From Paralvinella palmiformis (taxonomy: Eukaryota; Annelida; Polychaeta; Terebellida; Alvinellidae), in assembly GCA_025642065.1 (NCBI GenBank), contig JAODUP010000045.1, positions 717,001-781,000 on the forward strand: 64,000 nt of DNA, read 5' to 3'. The notes under the pieces are model-generated. The model saw nothing but the letters and a program-made list of their open reading frames with translations. It was not told the DNA's origin and did no database searches. Of this stretch, positions 1 to 12,559 are shown one piece after another (position 1 is the first letter of the stretch; each line of letters begins with the position of its first letter). The translations under genes were made by a program, and so were the position numbers.

Positions 1-3000
1 TACCTCTGCTGCTTCCTGGAAAATATTAATGCTAAATAAATACACAAAGGGGCCTGGGGTTTGAGAACTTATTGAAAGTCTGACCTACAAGTATTAAAAA
101 AATTCAGATAAAAGATCAAACAAATCTGAAGATCAACTGATGCTTTTGTGAGGAAACTTTGTGTGTTGAAAAAGGATAATAAACTATTTTGATGTTTCAA
201 GTAATGCATATACACATGCATGTGTACACGCCCATACACACCAATCCACCACCCACACAGGGGTTTGAAATGATTTTTCCCAGTCATTGTCTCATACATT
301 TTATCCATTTCTTAACATAATTGAGGAAAATCAATCAATAATTTGTTGCAATTTTGTGTAGATGACACAATATAATCATTTTAATTCAATTAGAATGATG
401 AATTGTGTCAATATTGCTGGTGCCACCACGTTGCCTAACTAGGTGCTTCTTCAAACGTTTTTATACACTGGAAATCCCATCAGAGGCAACAGCATATGAA
501 TTGGCAATTAAATGGACATTTATTCCTGTTTTAGACCCTGTTATGAAATAAACTTGTTATAAATAAAATAGCCATTCCCAGTCTTATGTGTGGAAAGGGG
601 TTTGGAACATTATCGCGATTAGTGGTTCACCTTGCTGTTCTCTTGCAATCACCTACGAATTCCCTCTAATGGAATAATATTTTTATTTTAGCATCTTGCT
701 TGAGAATCTCAAGTTGAGATCTATCATTGTGTTGTGCATTTAATATTAATAAAATACAAATAATAACTGTCAATTAAGATACCAGTAATAATTTTTTTTG
801 TGTGTGACCACATTTTGAAAACAATTTGCAAACCAAGAATTCCATCTCGGATACTTCAATTTTGATACATGGTTCTTTGAATATATAACAAACACAAACC
901 TGAATACTCTTAAATGCTTTTTTCACAGATGGCTTAGAATATTCAAAGAACTTCACACTGAAATCCTTAGAACCTGATGCAAGGATTTGTTGAAAAGGGT
1001 GAAAATCTAGCGAGGTCACTTCCTGTAAAAGAGAAATGTATGAGAATAAAGGATGATATGATGGTAAAAGAATGTCGATGCAGAAGCAGACAGGATCTAA
1101 TTTCAGATGTTCTGTTTAAATAAACAGTTGCATTTGTTCTTAAAACTGATTAAAGAATTAATAATACTATGTATTTTGATACATTTTAACAAAAACAATC
1201 ATATTAATATGCATTAAATGTAATCACACACACTCATACACACTAGTATAGAACTAACCCCATTATGGTCATATAGTGTTCTTATAACAGGATGATTCTC
1301 CATCTGCTGTTGTTGTGTCTCCTGAGCCAGGATCTCAATAGGAGTAGCACTCTTAGCAAGTATACGTTCTACATCCAAAATCTATCAACAAATACAAATT
1401 CCAGAAATGTATCCTATGTGAAAATAATTAAAACAATGCAAGAACATACTATAAATTAAAAATACAGCAGACAGATGTAAAGCAATTTATCTAATGCATC
1501 TAACAATTCTATCAAAAGATGCAATCTGTGTTATTAATGTATAATAATAATTGTCAGAATAGCAGCTTTTAACATTATTCACCACTACAATGAGGCAGAT
1601 ACAGGTGGTCTCCAATTGACTGCCTGCCATGGTGAATAATGATAAACAAATTCAGTGTTTGGACCAGAAGGCATCCTCGGAGAAAAAGATGTTACAGTTA
1701 CTTGATTGGATGAAAAACCCCATTAGATTATTAACCCGACCTCCCACACATCATAAGCAAGGAATCCTACATCTTAACTCACTAGGTCAACATATTAAGT
1801 TACTAACAAGAAGCTGACCTTAATTAAAACACCAGACAGAATCTAAGATCAATGTATCGGGGAAGTAATATTTTAATTAATCAGTCCATCACTCTGCTAT
1901 TTGGAAAAATCGAGCTTCTTTTCAAGGTCATGTTCTGTTTGTTTTATATAGGAGAATTACATTTGACTTGTTGGATGTTTTTATATGCATTTTGAGTTCC
2001 AGTGAGAAAAAAAAATTGGATTAAATGTAAGTGATTCAACTGCTGAATATTATCCAGCATGTCCCATTTTAGGACTGAAGCATGGTTCAGCTGTGTCTTA
2101 ACATGTCACTTTAATTCAACTGGTTCAAACTAAGGTTGACATTATCGACCTCTTAGGTACTACAATAAGTTGTCACTGAGTTGAGTTACTTAGCCTCACA
2201 ACTGGCCACACTTGGGACATGTGGCTCAGCAGTGACTTCCAAAGGAAACAAATCCCACAAACACAAGTACAAGCCAGATTAAAACTGGCAAACAGGATGT
2301 TTGCAGTGCAGCACTCTATCCACTGTGCTATGAGTGCACCATACCATATTATAATGAGATAGCACTGTCCTTTGTTAAATAGACAAATCAGAGTAATATA
2401 CAGTATGTTACTGATATACTGTACCTATACAATAACGACTACTGCAATGTATTTTGTTCAGTGATAAAGAACTCTAGATACTCATGGCAGATAATCAAAC
2501 AATTAATTACCTTTATAGATGCATCTTCTGACCCTGTAGCTATGAGGTGACCTGAAGATTAATAGTTTGGCTATAAGTAACCATAAATTTAATTCACTGT
2601 ATGTGCTTTCTTAGCAGTGAGCGAAAGGGAGATAAACACAAATCATAAATACAATCACTTGATGATTCATCAGGAAACTAAAGCCAGAGTTGCAAACATT
2701 TATGTTAGGAAATTTAATATCTCACCAATCTTTAAGTAACTGTATAACAAATTCCAAAGAAAAATAACTTGTAGTCATAACATCTGAGCTAATGACCTAA
2801 TCACATGTATTTATAGCTCTCTTTCTCTCTCTCTATTATATATATATATATATGTTTTTGTTGACTCACCATTTTTATGAAAGTTTGCTATCCTACAGCT
2901 ACCTTTATGAGCTGTCACATAGCATGTTTCATATTGTGCAGCTTCTGGAGATATGGACTGTACTAAAAATAAGGATAAATCATAATGATAACATTAATAA

Positions 3001-5005
3001 TAAATGATTATTTAAAGGGCTAAATAGAAAATCTTGTGATTTATCTATGGCATAACTTGACCTATGTTTACCAAGTGATTTCGTTTTAGTGACTGATATA
3101 TCTCTAACATGTAGCGTAGGTTAAACCAAACCTATGTCAATTTTTTATTGGTTCTATCTCATTATGTAATATAGAGACTTATGTTAACAAGAATCCAATA
3201 TTTCTGGCATTAAATTCACAATAAATGCCTTTTGCTCTTTGTCAGTAAATGATGTTTAAAGAATGGCTGTGACTTATGATTTGAGGTGTTTATTTATGTT
3301 TAAACATAAATTAGCTGCATAAAAAGTGATGTCCTATTCAGCGAAGACTGCCAATATCCAAACAAGCTCATCGGTATCCAACCAAATTGACTTTTAAGTG
3401 TTTATCAAAATGTAAATACTGATCACCAGACAATCCTCATTTATTTTGATTATTAATATTTTAGATTAAAGCATGTATGAGTGAATATACTAGCTACTTA
3501 ATTGTAAAACCAGTCTCATCATGAAAACAGTTTTGTTAGCTGTTCACTAAGTGGAGAACAGCATAGGGAGTGATTCATATTGATTATTTTATTGTAATAC
3601 AATAGGAGAAATTAGCAAAATAACACATTCTATCAAATATAATACTATATATAAACTAATTTCCATATAATAATTCATTGCTAGTTAGTTTATAAAACTG
3701 AAGCTAAATCTCCACACTACTGGTGGCTGGGTTAGGGGTAAATTAAAAAGTGGATTAAAAAATAAAATCAGCTGTGTGCCCATCTGGATCCCTTGGATGA
3801 TGGTTAATGTTTTATGGCCACTTCTGTACACTAGTAGGCTAAATGGGCCGAGTAATGTGAAGTCAAAGATGAAACACCCTTCAGATATGCCCAAGTCAAA
3901 ATTAAATAATGTGAAGTGACCTTACCATCTGTTTCAAATTCCAGATCAATACCAGGACCTGGCACTACACCATTCTCAAGCTTCTTTTCTTGCGACTCTT
4001 CATTGTCTACCAACAAAAAGAAGACCTTGAATATTATCACTGTGATATTAGTAATATTATTTACAATTTGAATTAGAATTTGAGAAGAATGATGTCAAAG
4101 GTAACAACACTAACATTGAGAAGACAAAATATTTTCAAGAATAGTTAGAAAATTTCAAAATTCTTTACTGAAAAATAACTTTCCTGGTTGTCTTTCATCT
4201 ATCAAGAAACACACACAAAAATGAATTATGACTGATGAAGAAGTCACAAATTTAGTAGTTTGTAATACTATTCATGTTTCAATTTACTTCTGATATATTC
4301 TACAAGCATTCCATCCATCACAAATATTTTATACTTCAGTTTCCGATTCAGTGAGGTGCTCCTGTCATCATCTGATCGAAGTTTTTTCCAAATACAAAAC
4401 CTTACAATGCAAGCTTTCTTATAGCAAGCTCTATTGTCACCAACTGAATGCCACCACAATATGCAGCAGAAACAAATGTTGTGGTTAAGAAATATGCGTC
4501 ATTGAATTAATAGGATTTTCTTACTTTTTTAAAAACAGCACCAGCATATAAATTGAAATATTTTGCATCAAATCACGGACCAAGAATTTCTTGAACAACG
4601 ACTAATAATGCTCCTAAAGCTCACATAAATTAATTAGCAACTTAAAATCCAGGTAATGTTATGGCTGACCACAGAGTCTTGCATCATTTTAGTCACATGC
4701 AGTTCTGTTGTAACTTCGATGTGTTAATAATAAATGCACACTTATCCGACTTTTGTATTTGTTATAAAATACCAATATTCCCTATATTTGTTTTAGAGCA
4801 ACACTTGGATTTGGACTAGGTAAACACTGTAACACAGATACATATATAATTCAAGCATGTCCAATAAATATACCGACCTCGTTCTGCTTTCAGACCAAGA
4901 CTAACAATCCTTATTAGCTTCTCTGATGGTGGACAAGCAGGATGAGCCTTAACGAGATTAGATAACTGTACAGCCAACTGCTGATGGCCATCATAGAATA
5001 ACTGG
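1..5005 (-). CDS. CSTF1: CSTF1, cleavage stimulation factor subunit 1 (CstF-50), partial
   Basis: WD40 subunit of the nuclear CstF complex, which binds the GU-rich downstream element and promotes cleavage and polyadenylation of pre-mRNA. Seven exons are readable on the minus strand: 4878-5005, 3926-4006, 2870-2962, 2511-2551, 1259-1381, 900-1022 and 1-15 (cut by the window edge). All boundaries are GT-AG and the reading phase is kept across every junction. The first visible exon encodes the helical N-terminal dimerisation region ([15 protein letters not shown], then [13 protein letters not shown]). A spacer ending GTGIDLEF-like follows (here [13 protein letters not shown]). The first WD repeats come next: [32 protein letters not shown], then [20 protein letters not shown] and [18 protein letters not shown]. 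These lines match vertebrate CSTF1 closely from memory. The exon with the start codon, expected above position 5005, was not recognised, and the remaining WD repeats lie left of the window. Confidence 0.93.
2165..2340 (-). repeat. tRNA-derived SINE, family D, in a CSTF1 intron
   Basis: Read on the minus strand, the unit starts at 2340 with a tRNA-like head (CATAGCACAGTGGATAGAGT as A box, then CTGCACTGCAAAC). A body segment reading CACATGTCCCAAGTGTGGCC follows. The same body occurs on the plus strand near 29040 (CATATGTCCCAGGTGTGACC), so this is a dispersed family and not a tRNA gene. Confidence 0.6.
3776..3901 (-). repeat. SINE family C fragment in a CSTF1 intron
   Basis: Minus-strand copy of the most abundant short repeat in the window. 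Its conserved body reads GGGTGTTTCATCTTTGACTT, then GGCCCATTTAGCCTA, then a GTGGCCATAAAACATTAACCA end. Related copies lie near 7550, 25984, 26697, 31977, 33569, 42909 and 49249. The tRNA-like head is missing here. Confidence 0.7.
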
Positions 5006-5260
5006 CTGGAATAAGAAAAACAAGGAACATTACAAACCAGATCATTGATAGTAAGAACTACTGTGGGTACAATAGCTTTCACTTGGTATTAACGTTTGCT
5101 ATTTTCATGATTAATCTCTGCTAATATCAAACCATTTCTAAAATATTTATTCTGTAGGTAACAACTACCTGTGACTGTTAATAAAAATAAATCTACAGTA
5201 TCCATTAACATACTGTAACACAATCAGCTGACACTACCTAGATTAAAACACATGTAATAA

Positions 5261-5512
5261 GTTAGATCGTAGGACTCATAGCCGAATGGTCACAGGTTCG
5301 AGGCTCTGTGAGCTGCAATGCTGTCATGTGGCGATTGGTTCACTGATCCATTAAAAATGAGTAATTGACAGGACGTGATGGTTATGTGTTTGAGTAACAC
5401 TGCACCTATAATGGCAGCATGCGTTGTATGCTCCCTTGGGAGTTGAGATCTGTGCTGGGTTGAAACAGGTCTGAGTCAGGGATAATAATACATATTATTA
5501 TTTTCAGTATTA
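5261..5512 (+). repeat. tRNA-derived SINE, family A, truncated copy
   Basis: Shares its body with the fuller copy at 18071-18402: B box AGGTTCGAGGCTC, then CTGTCATGTGGCGATTGGTT, GACAGGACGTGATGG and CAGCATGCGTTGTATGCTCC. The copy starts inside the A box and loses the conserved GCGCTATATAAAT tail, ending in an ATT-rich run. It lies just upstream of the visible CSTF1 exons. Confidence 0.8.
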
Positions 5513-6440
5513 TTACAGGTACTTGTATTTGAGCTTTTCTAAAATATTAGATTTTTCACACACATTAAAATACCTTTCTAAATTTATTTTATGTACAAAT
5601 TATGTTCCTAGAAAAAGCTGACAAATGAACTATCCATATAATATAACTATCCATGGTGAGAAGGTTCTGACTGTTGGCACGACAGTCCTCTGTGTACATA
5701 TTCTGAATCCAGCTTTCAACAAGTACACATTTAAGATTGTGTTCACCACGAAGGACGATGTATAAACAGCCCGATACATTCCAGACAGTTTAGTTACTGG
5801 AGCCATACTTCAAGCTTAACTAATGTACTAATGATAGTCATACGAGTCTTCACCTCTACCATCAAATTTTATATTATTCAGTTTTCTAATTGACATACCA
5901 ATCCATGATCAAATTAAAAGCCATTATTATTCAGCAAGCTGAATTATTATTCAAAAGACTCTGCTTGATGAAAGTGTCATACTGGTAAATACCCACCATT
6001 AGTCAAGCTAGTATCGCACAGAATTACTTCTAGAATTCAGCTACTATGAGTATGAGGTAATTCCCACGAAAATTTTCACAAAGTGTACAACATTAACAAT
6101 AAATGGTGAGAAAACCTTGACATTAAGAGTTAAGATTCTCAGATTTTATGACGTTATTATAGAAGTACGTACGTAGACAATTTTAATCAAGTTAGGTTGC
6201 ACCATGTAAATTCAATTTATTATCTGCACAATTATATACCTTTAGATAATTATGATGCTAAATCGACCAATAATAAAACACCTTGCAGTATATATATATA
6301 TATATATATATACTCAAGACCAATATAAATCAACAGGCTTAATATTTAAAACACGAATTAAATACAGGTTATGTGAAATGTGTCTATTTTGAAAATTATG
6401 AATTAATAATATAATCAAAATGAAGAAAAGCATTTTCAGA
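5513..6440. other. spacer without recognised genes
   Basis: AT-rich DNA with no coding signature that I can support, apart from an (AT)n run at about 6291-6313. The missing first exon of CSTF1 could lie here or further right, but I did not find a convincing match to its conserved start. Confidence 0.4.
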
Positions 6441-6444
6441 TTAG

Positions 6445-6640
6445 AGGAACAGTTCACATTCAGATAATATAACTTAATGCTGATAAAAACTGTATATTAT
6501 ATAAATATAAGGAAATGTTCCAAATCACTATTATGACATCCTCCAATGCCAGATTAGATGGTGGCAAGAAGAAAAGTAATGTGCTTTGACTTCAACTAGC
6601 ACTATTATCATGTTGAGTCATCTCAACCCAGATCAAGTCA
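6445..6640 (+). repeat. dispersed repeat F, copy 1
   Basis: Resembles the segment at 29985-30240 in SMO intron 3. Both open with a GNACAGTTCAC.TTCAG.TAATAT block. Both later carry CCAAAT..CT, ATGCCAGATT.GA.GG.GG and GAAAA...A.GTGCT.TGAC blocks in the same order. The class is unknown; no terminal structure or coding sequence is visible. Confidence 0.5.
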
Positions 6641-7458
6641 GGTGAGAGAAACTCTGGTTTGGCTATCCTCTTAACCTTACCTGCCCCAGGCTCAAGCTAC
6701 TATCAGATGTCATTGTTGAAATTCAACTTCATAATTCCAGAAAAGAAAACTGCAAAGGGACGTTCTGTACCACAAAAGGAATATGAAGCGAAGAATAATT
6801 TTTTTTTATTGCTAAGTAGATATTTGAATTTCCGGAGCTGTTTCATTGTGAGGCAGCTGATGAAATGTTCTGTAAAACCTGTAGCTGGGGCATACCTGCT
6901 AAAGCCAAAGTGGACAGGCAAAAATGAAGTGTGACTTGTCCTACGTGATAAGTGGCCAAAAAAGTTCATCAAACCTCTGTCCTGTGATCCTTGGTGGTCA
7001 GGGAAAATCCACCCTTTAGCAGTAAGATTCTAATTGCAATGTGCTTAATCACTAGATCACCGGAGCCCAGTGGTTATGGACTAATGGGTTTAAACAGTTT
7101 GTTACAGCATGACATTTAATGAAATCTTAAGCATGCAAATACTATCCCAGTTACTTTAATAGACTGCACATTACAAAGCTGGGATCTGTCATATTATCGT
7201 CTGGGTCTGTTTAATGTTCCTAATAAGGCATAGATCACGTGATTTGTGACCCAAGTCAATGTCGTAAACATTATTTACATAAGCAAAGTGGCAGGAGGGG
7301 AGGTTCGACCACAGTACGGGCGGTTTGACCAGATGTGGCAGGGATAATCGACCAATTCAGTTTGTTATGTGGACATCGTTTTCAACTAAAATTTGCTGTT
7401 TCTTATCATTCTTAATCTTTCAGTATTCACTTAGTTTCTTTTCATGATTCACATGTCA

Positions 7459-7496
<38 letters not shown>

Positions 7497-7549
7497 TCAT
7501 GCATTTACAAAAAACTTAATTACATATATATATCATTACTCATATGTTA

Positions 7550-7660
7550 TGTTTTACAGTCACTTTTGTGCAATGGTAGGCTAAATAGGCGAGCAACTTC
7601 CGAATGTCATGAAGCGAAGTCTAAGTTGAAACACCCTTTGATAACTAACAACAAGTCAGA
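7550..7660 (-). repeat. SINE family C fragment
   Basis: On the minus strand it reads AGGGTGTTTCAACTTAGACTTC, then CGCCTATTTAGCCTACCATT, GCACAAAAGTGACTGTAAAAC. It is a diverged copy of the family best seen at 42909-43105. Confidence 0.65.
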
Positions 7661-8274
7661 GAAAAGTCTACCACAATACTGATGTAAGTTAGGCTATAAA
7701 ACATCACATAATCGTCGCATAATTCATAAGGCTCTACCCAGAGAAAATAATCGTACTAACAGTTTATGTAAATTAGAAATACGTCACATGATCTTTATCT
7801 GATGACCCATTTAGGATAGTGACGCAGAAGTTATGGCATGCAAAGAGCGAATGGACAAAATGGAGGGGCAGATCGACCACTTTTGCTTCCCTTGTTATTT
7901 CTAAATTTATAGACGTAAGCGTACATGAAAGGTACATTTGATTTCTACGCACATTAATTGTTCAAAAGCAAACCACATAGAGAGCTAATGAAGATTAAAC
8001 ATGGTGAAAATCTAACACAAACTGAATGTTGCTTAATACAGACTTTTGAAATGTTGACACCTAGTGGCAAAAGTTTTGTGTTGTTTTATTGTTGGAAATT
8101 GTTTCAAAGTAAACACAAAACAATTATTCAGCAATAGATTATGTTCCAGCCTAAAACTATTAAGAGTATTAAATAACGAATAAGGCTTTAATGTTGTGGT
8201 TGATTATCCCCACCCGGTCGAACCTCCCTACTTCTCTCCTATATGACTGTTAGTATTACTAATACGAAGTGGTT

Positions 8275-8420
8275 GCGTAGCTGAGCATTGGAAATCTGTT
8301 CGCTGTCGCTAAAGGTCCGATCACTCAATATGGATACGCTGGCTCCGGATAGTGCTGAGGGGAATCGATAACCCAGGCCGCCACTGTAGGGCATTGCCTC
8401 TTATAGGGGGTTTGTTAACT
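8275..8420 (+). repeat. possible tRNA-like SINE head
   Basis: A segment reading GCGTAGCTGAGCATTGGAAA followed by GGTCCGATCACTC resembles A- and B-box spacing of RNA polymerase III promoters. No second copy was seen in the window, so assignment to a SINE is tentative. Confidence 0.3.
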
Positions 8421-8839
8421 TCATGCATGATTTACTCCAGGACATATGGTTACTGCCAACTGCTCAGATCTTTATATTCTGGTCTGAGCATCCAAAACAA
8501 GCCAAAATAGTGCTCAGTCTTCAGCTCTTTACCACCAGCATACACGGTTCCAACCAGTGACTTGAAAGAAAACTTCAGGTCAATGATTCTGATGCTCGGC
8601 TTCCTGCTCCGTGTCCTATAGCGGCAGCAAACAGGTTTCTGATGCTCAGCTATGCAACAATGTCCTTACTAATAATACAGAGATACACTTACTGTCTTAC
8701 ACTTTGTTACAGATGCATAATTTGTTTATTTCAACATTCCAAATTAAAATCTATTATTTGAAGCATTGTAATTGTAATTATATAGAGCCTTTAAGACTAA
8801 TAGAATCAATCATAATCAAAATGCACCCCCTTTGCTGAG

Positions 8840-9865
8840 TTTGCTTTAATTAAAAAAAATAATGACAAAATTGCATCTATTCTGTGATCAGCAGCATGGT
8901 TTTATCCCGGTACGCTCCTGCATGACACATTTATTAGTCAATCTGGATATAGGAACGAGTTGCTGGACAGTGGTGCCCCCATAGATGTGATTTATTTGGA
9001 TTTCAAAAAAGCTTTTGATACTGTCCCTCACCAAAGATTATTGGGGAAACTGAAAGCGTATGATATAACTGGAGTGGAAACAAATTTTTTTATCTGGACG
9101 AAGGCAGAGAGTAGTGGTAAATGGAAAGCTGTCATCATGGACAGATATCCTGAGCAGAATACCCCAAGAAGCTGATGACAGAAAGCTGGATCTTGACAAC
9201 CTTGTGGAATGGTCAAACAAGTGGCAACTGGGGTTCAACGAAACCAAGTGTAAGAGTCTCCATCTAGTCAGTTCAAACCAGAGACTAAATTACCATATGA
9301 ACTCACAGATATTAGAAGACACCAGAAACGAGAGGGACTTGGGGGGGTATATATTGACGAGGAACTAAAATTCCACGACCATGTCTCTAAGGCAGTAGCA
9401 AAAGCGTCACACCTGTTAGGGTTAATACGAGCCACTTTCACATGCCTACACTCTTCACAATTATGGTACGACCACATTTAGAATATGGTAATGTAATTTG
9501 GTCATCCAATGTTTAAATAGAAAAAGTACAGATGGGCCACCAAACTCATTCCAGAGATAAGGCATCTACCATATGATAAGCGATTAAGAACCCTAAAATT
9601 GCCATCGTTACAACACCGTAGGCATAGGCAAAGAAGTGACATGATTCAAATTAAGTGGTGCATCAGTCACTCATGGTCACAGCCAGAAGATTGTGAAAAA
9701 ACTCGCCAGATTGGGAAGTCGGCAGTCAGTTTTCAGCGCTCAGCTAAAGTGATTGATAGCCAGTCAATAAACAGCTTTGAGTCCAGATTGGAAAAATTCT
9801 GAGGTCCAGAGCAATACAATTTGCCATGAGCGTTATGTAAATAAACTGTATATGTACCAGTCAAG
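8840..9865 (+). mobile_element. CR1/Jockey-type LINE, decayed reverse transcriptase fragment
   Basis: Shifted reading frames together follow a non-LTR reverse transcriptase. QQHGFIPVRSCMTHLLVNLD at about 8890-8950 is followed by IDVIYLDFKKAFDTVPHQRLLGKLKAY at about 8980-9060. After an internal deletion that removes the YADD region, DLDNLVEWSNKWQLGFNETKCK (9195-9255), RNERDLGGYI (9325-9355), FHDHVSKAVAKASHLLGLI and LPSLQHRRHR (9600-9630) complete the C-terminal part. Several frameshifts and the missing catalytic segment make it a dead copy. No target-site duplication was identified. Confidence 0.88.
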
Positions 9866-10429
9866 ACCGGAATAAACAATCAGGCAATACCTCTATTATA
9901 TTCCGTATATACCATTATCCGGTATCAAGGTATAATCTATTAGTCTAGTTAAATTAAAATTGCATTATTTTCCGGTGATTACAGTACCTAATTATTAATC
10001 TATATAGCTGTTCCCTCTCCTTTAGTGTGTATTGTGTAGATGCATGCTCCATTTGGCATACAACCAGATATCTAGATCTTAAACGAGTTCAAAAATACGT
10101 CAAATTACGCGATAAAAGAAACGGAAGTCAGAAAAATGCTTAGCTCAGATCATGTTAACTGCTAACGGTCACAATAATGTATACCTCGCTCAAACACTAT
10201 ATATATTTAAGCTCCCTGCCTCGCTATCGAAATGATAGAATATGGAGGCTCTTGCTTGTTAGTAATACGGATCTTAAGTGGCTGTCCAAATAAAAAACAG
10301 GCAGTTTGTATTTCTCCTCATGCCAGAAATTATCAAGTCTAGTGTTGAGTGTCTGGCTGTTACACCACATCAGTTGGAATCGAATTCCAATTGTTAGATA
10401 TAACTATTCGTTGGCTGAAAGCATTTTAT

Positions 10430-10860
10430 CTCGTGTCTATAGTATCGTTTGTGATTTCACCATCTTTTGACTGTGCCCTCTTGTGCTCGAACCTTAATCC
10501 ACTGTGAAAAACATACTTGAGTCTATTCTATCGATGCCATTCGGGAGCTTATAGTTATACACCTGTAGCAAATCGCCCCTCTTCCTGCGGTGTTCGATGG
10601 ATGGCAATCTCAGCCTTCTCAATCTTTCTTCATAGCTAGCCGAGTCTCTTCGGGCTTGGTTTCATTTGGGTTGCTCTATGCTAGATCTACTTTATCTCAA
10701 GTTTGTCGCTCCGGATCTAGGCTTCCAAATCACATTACCATACTCAGTACCATACGTCGGGACTTTGTCGTCCATTTCCCATTTAGTCTTTGGTTGCACT
10801 TTATTGATTGGATGGCTTTGTCCCCTGTATCTTGACTAACAAACTTTTCGATCTATCCCA
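10430..10860 (-). mobile_element. CR1/Jockey-type LINE, 3' fragment
   Basis: The minus strand reads EYGNVIWKPRS near 10720, then YEERLRRLRLPSIEHRRKRG, DLLQVYNYKLPNGIDRID and SSMFF, ending near 10500. This is the usual C-terminal region after the polymerase domain in CR1/Jockey-like elements. Stops and a frameshift separate the blocks, so it is inactive. The clade matches the plus-strand fragment at 8840-9865, but this is a different copy in the opposite orientation. Confidence 0.82.
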
Positions 10861-11221
10861 TCCCGATTAGCAAAATACGTTCCAGAAATTAGTAATCGAA
10901 TTACTACAATAAATTGCACAGGAAGCAACTTTAACTGCAAATGAATGACATTGTTTCGAGCGTATTGTGAATTTATCTCAGCATACTAAGTTTAATTAAG
11001 TTATCTAGATCCAGGTCCGGTCGTTTTAACTTTTAACATGGTATATGTGACATTGGATTATCTCGGTAATGCATGGTGTTATAATGGGAAATAATTCGGT
11101 GCATGCGGCAAAGGTAACAAATTACAAATCCTGACTATTACAAACACGGAATTAAGCAGCTATTAATTTATTAATATAATAACTATAATATAATAATAAT
11201 AATAATAATAACGGTATGAAG

Positions 11222-11267
<46 letters not shown>

Positions 11268-11953
11268 GGGAACAGTTTTAACTGTGTGTTTCTATGAAAG
11301 GTCAAGTGAACTCAGCTAGTGTATATTTTAATGTTGAAGATTTCCTGTAAAATCGAGTACTGTGTACAAATATGAGAATAACTGGAATTCGGTGAACAAC
11401 GGAAACTTTTGACTGTTAGCGCTATATAATTATTAAAATGAAACCAATCATCTGGTTATTGTCATGAATTTAAGGCATGCTCAGAATAAAAGATTTATAT
11501 GTTAAATTAAAAATATTAAAATGCCCGGCACATCGATCGGTTATAATTTATTTAAAGTGGGAACATCTAGTCTATATCATAACCTTAATTATTATTTCCT
11601 CTAGAGAAGCAGGTCTTCTCTTTTAACAGAAACGTATTTAATTATCTCTAGTAAAAACTAGTTATTATTTTCTATATTTCAGATTTAGATTCTGAATCTT
11701 TTTAACAACCTTATACACCAACGTATTGTTTACACGTTTGCCATTTATACTTAACAATTTACACCTTTATATTTTAGCTTATAAATAGCTTTTTATCGAC
11801 GCCAGTAATCCTGCTTATTAACCTTTCATACATAATCTCTAATACGGTTTTATTTCCAAATGTTCTAGGACACTGAATGGCCTAAATTGTGTCGATGTGT
11901 CGTTAAACAACATCCATCCATCTAAATCGATTGGTCACAGTTACCGACAACCG

Positions 11954-12023
<70 letters not shown>

Positions 12024-12557
12024 CTGTGTGTCTGTGTGTCTGTCTACTTATCTATCTTTCTCTCTGGCGGTAACGGGTCATACACTACCTTTAAGCGTTA
12101 TGTACTGGGATGGCACAGCCATAACGTTACCGGGTAGATACTGGCCCGGGTACACATTTATGGTATCAACCCAGTAACGTCACGTTATACCAGGTTGATA
12201 TTGTACATATACAAATATTAACGCATTCGTTATATATATTAGCCAAATACGTCCCATTACTTCACTAAAATGCAATTATTAATCCATATTTGGTACTGTT
12301 TTAGTACTGGCTCAGTAATGCTAAGTAACGAGCCGTTAAATACAATTAAATGATATTTAATTAATAAAAACAAGTTTTATTTTAAAAACGAACAACACAG
12401 ACCTTCAAAAATTTAATTTCAAAAGTGGAGATCTTCCGCTTACGACCAAAAAATGGCAGAAGATTTTGTGCTTGAAAAATAAATGATGCCGTACACAAAA
12501 GTTGCCGTAAACATCAATCATCATCATCGTCTATCTGAGCTGTGGCTCTTATACATG
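10861..12557. other. spacer with microsatellites
   Basis: No gene recognised. Contains (AAT)n near 11186-11211, (AT)n at 11228-11263 and an (AT)n to (GT)n compound repeat at about 11957-12040. Confidence 0.5.
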
Positions 12558-12559
12558 TA

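Noticed and set aside
11931..12137. Open frame with Ile-Tyr and Cys-Val runs
   Set aside because: Translation of (AT)n and (GT)n microsatellites. The same applies to frames over 18868-19149, 36964-37298, 54383-54676 and 63464-63652.
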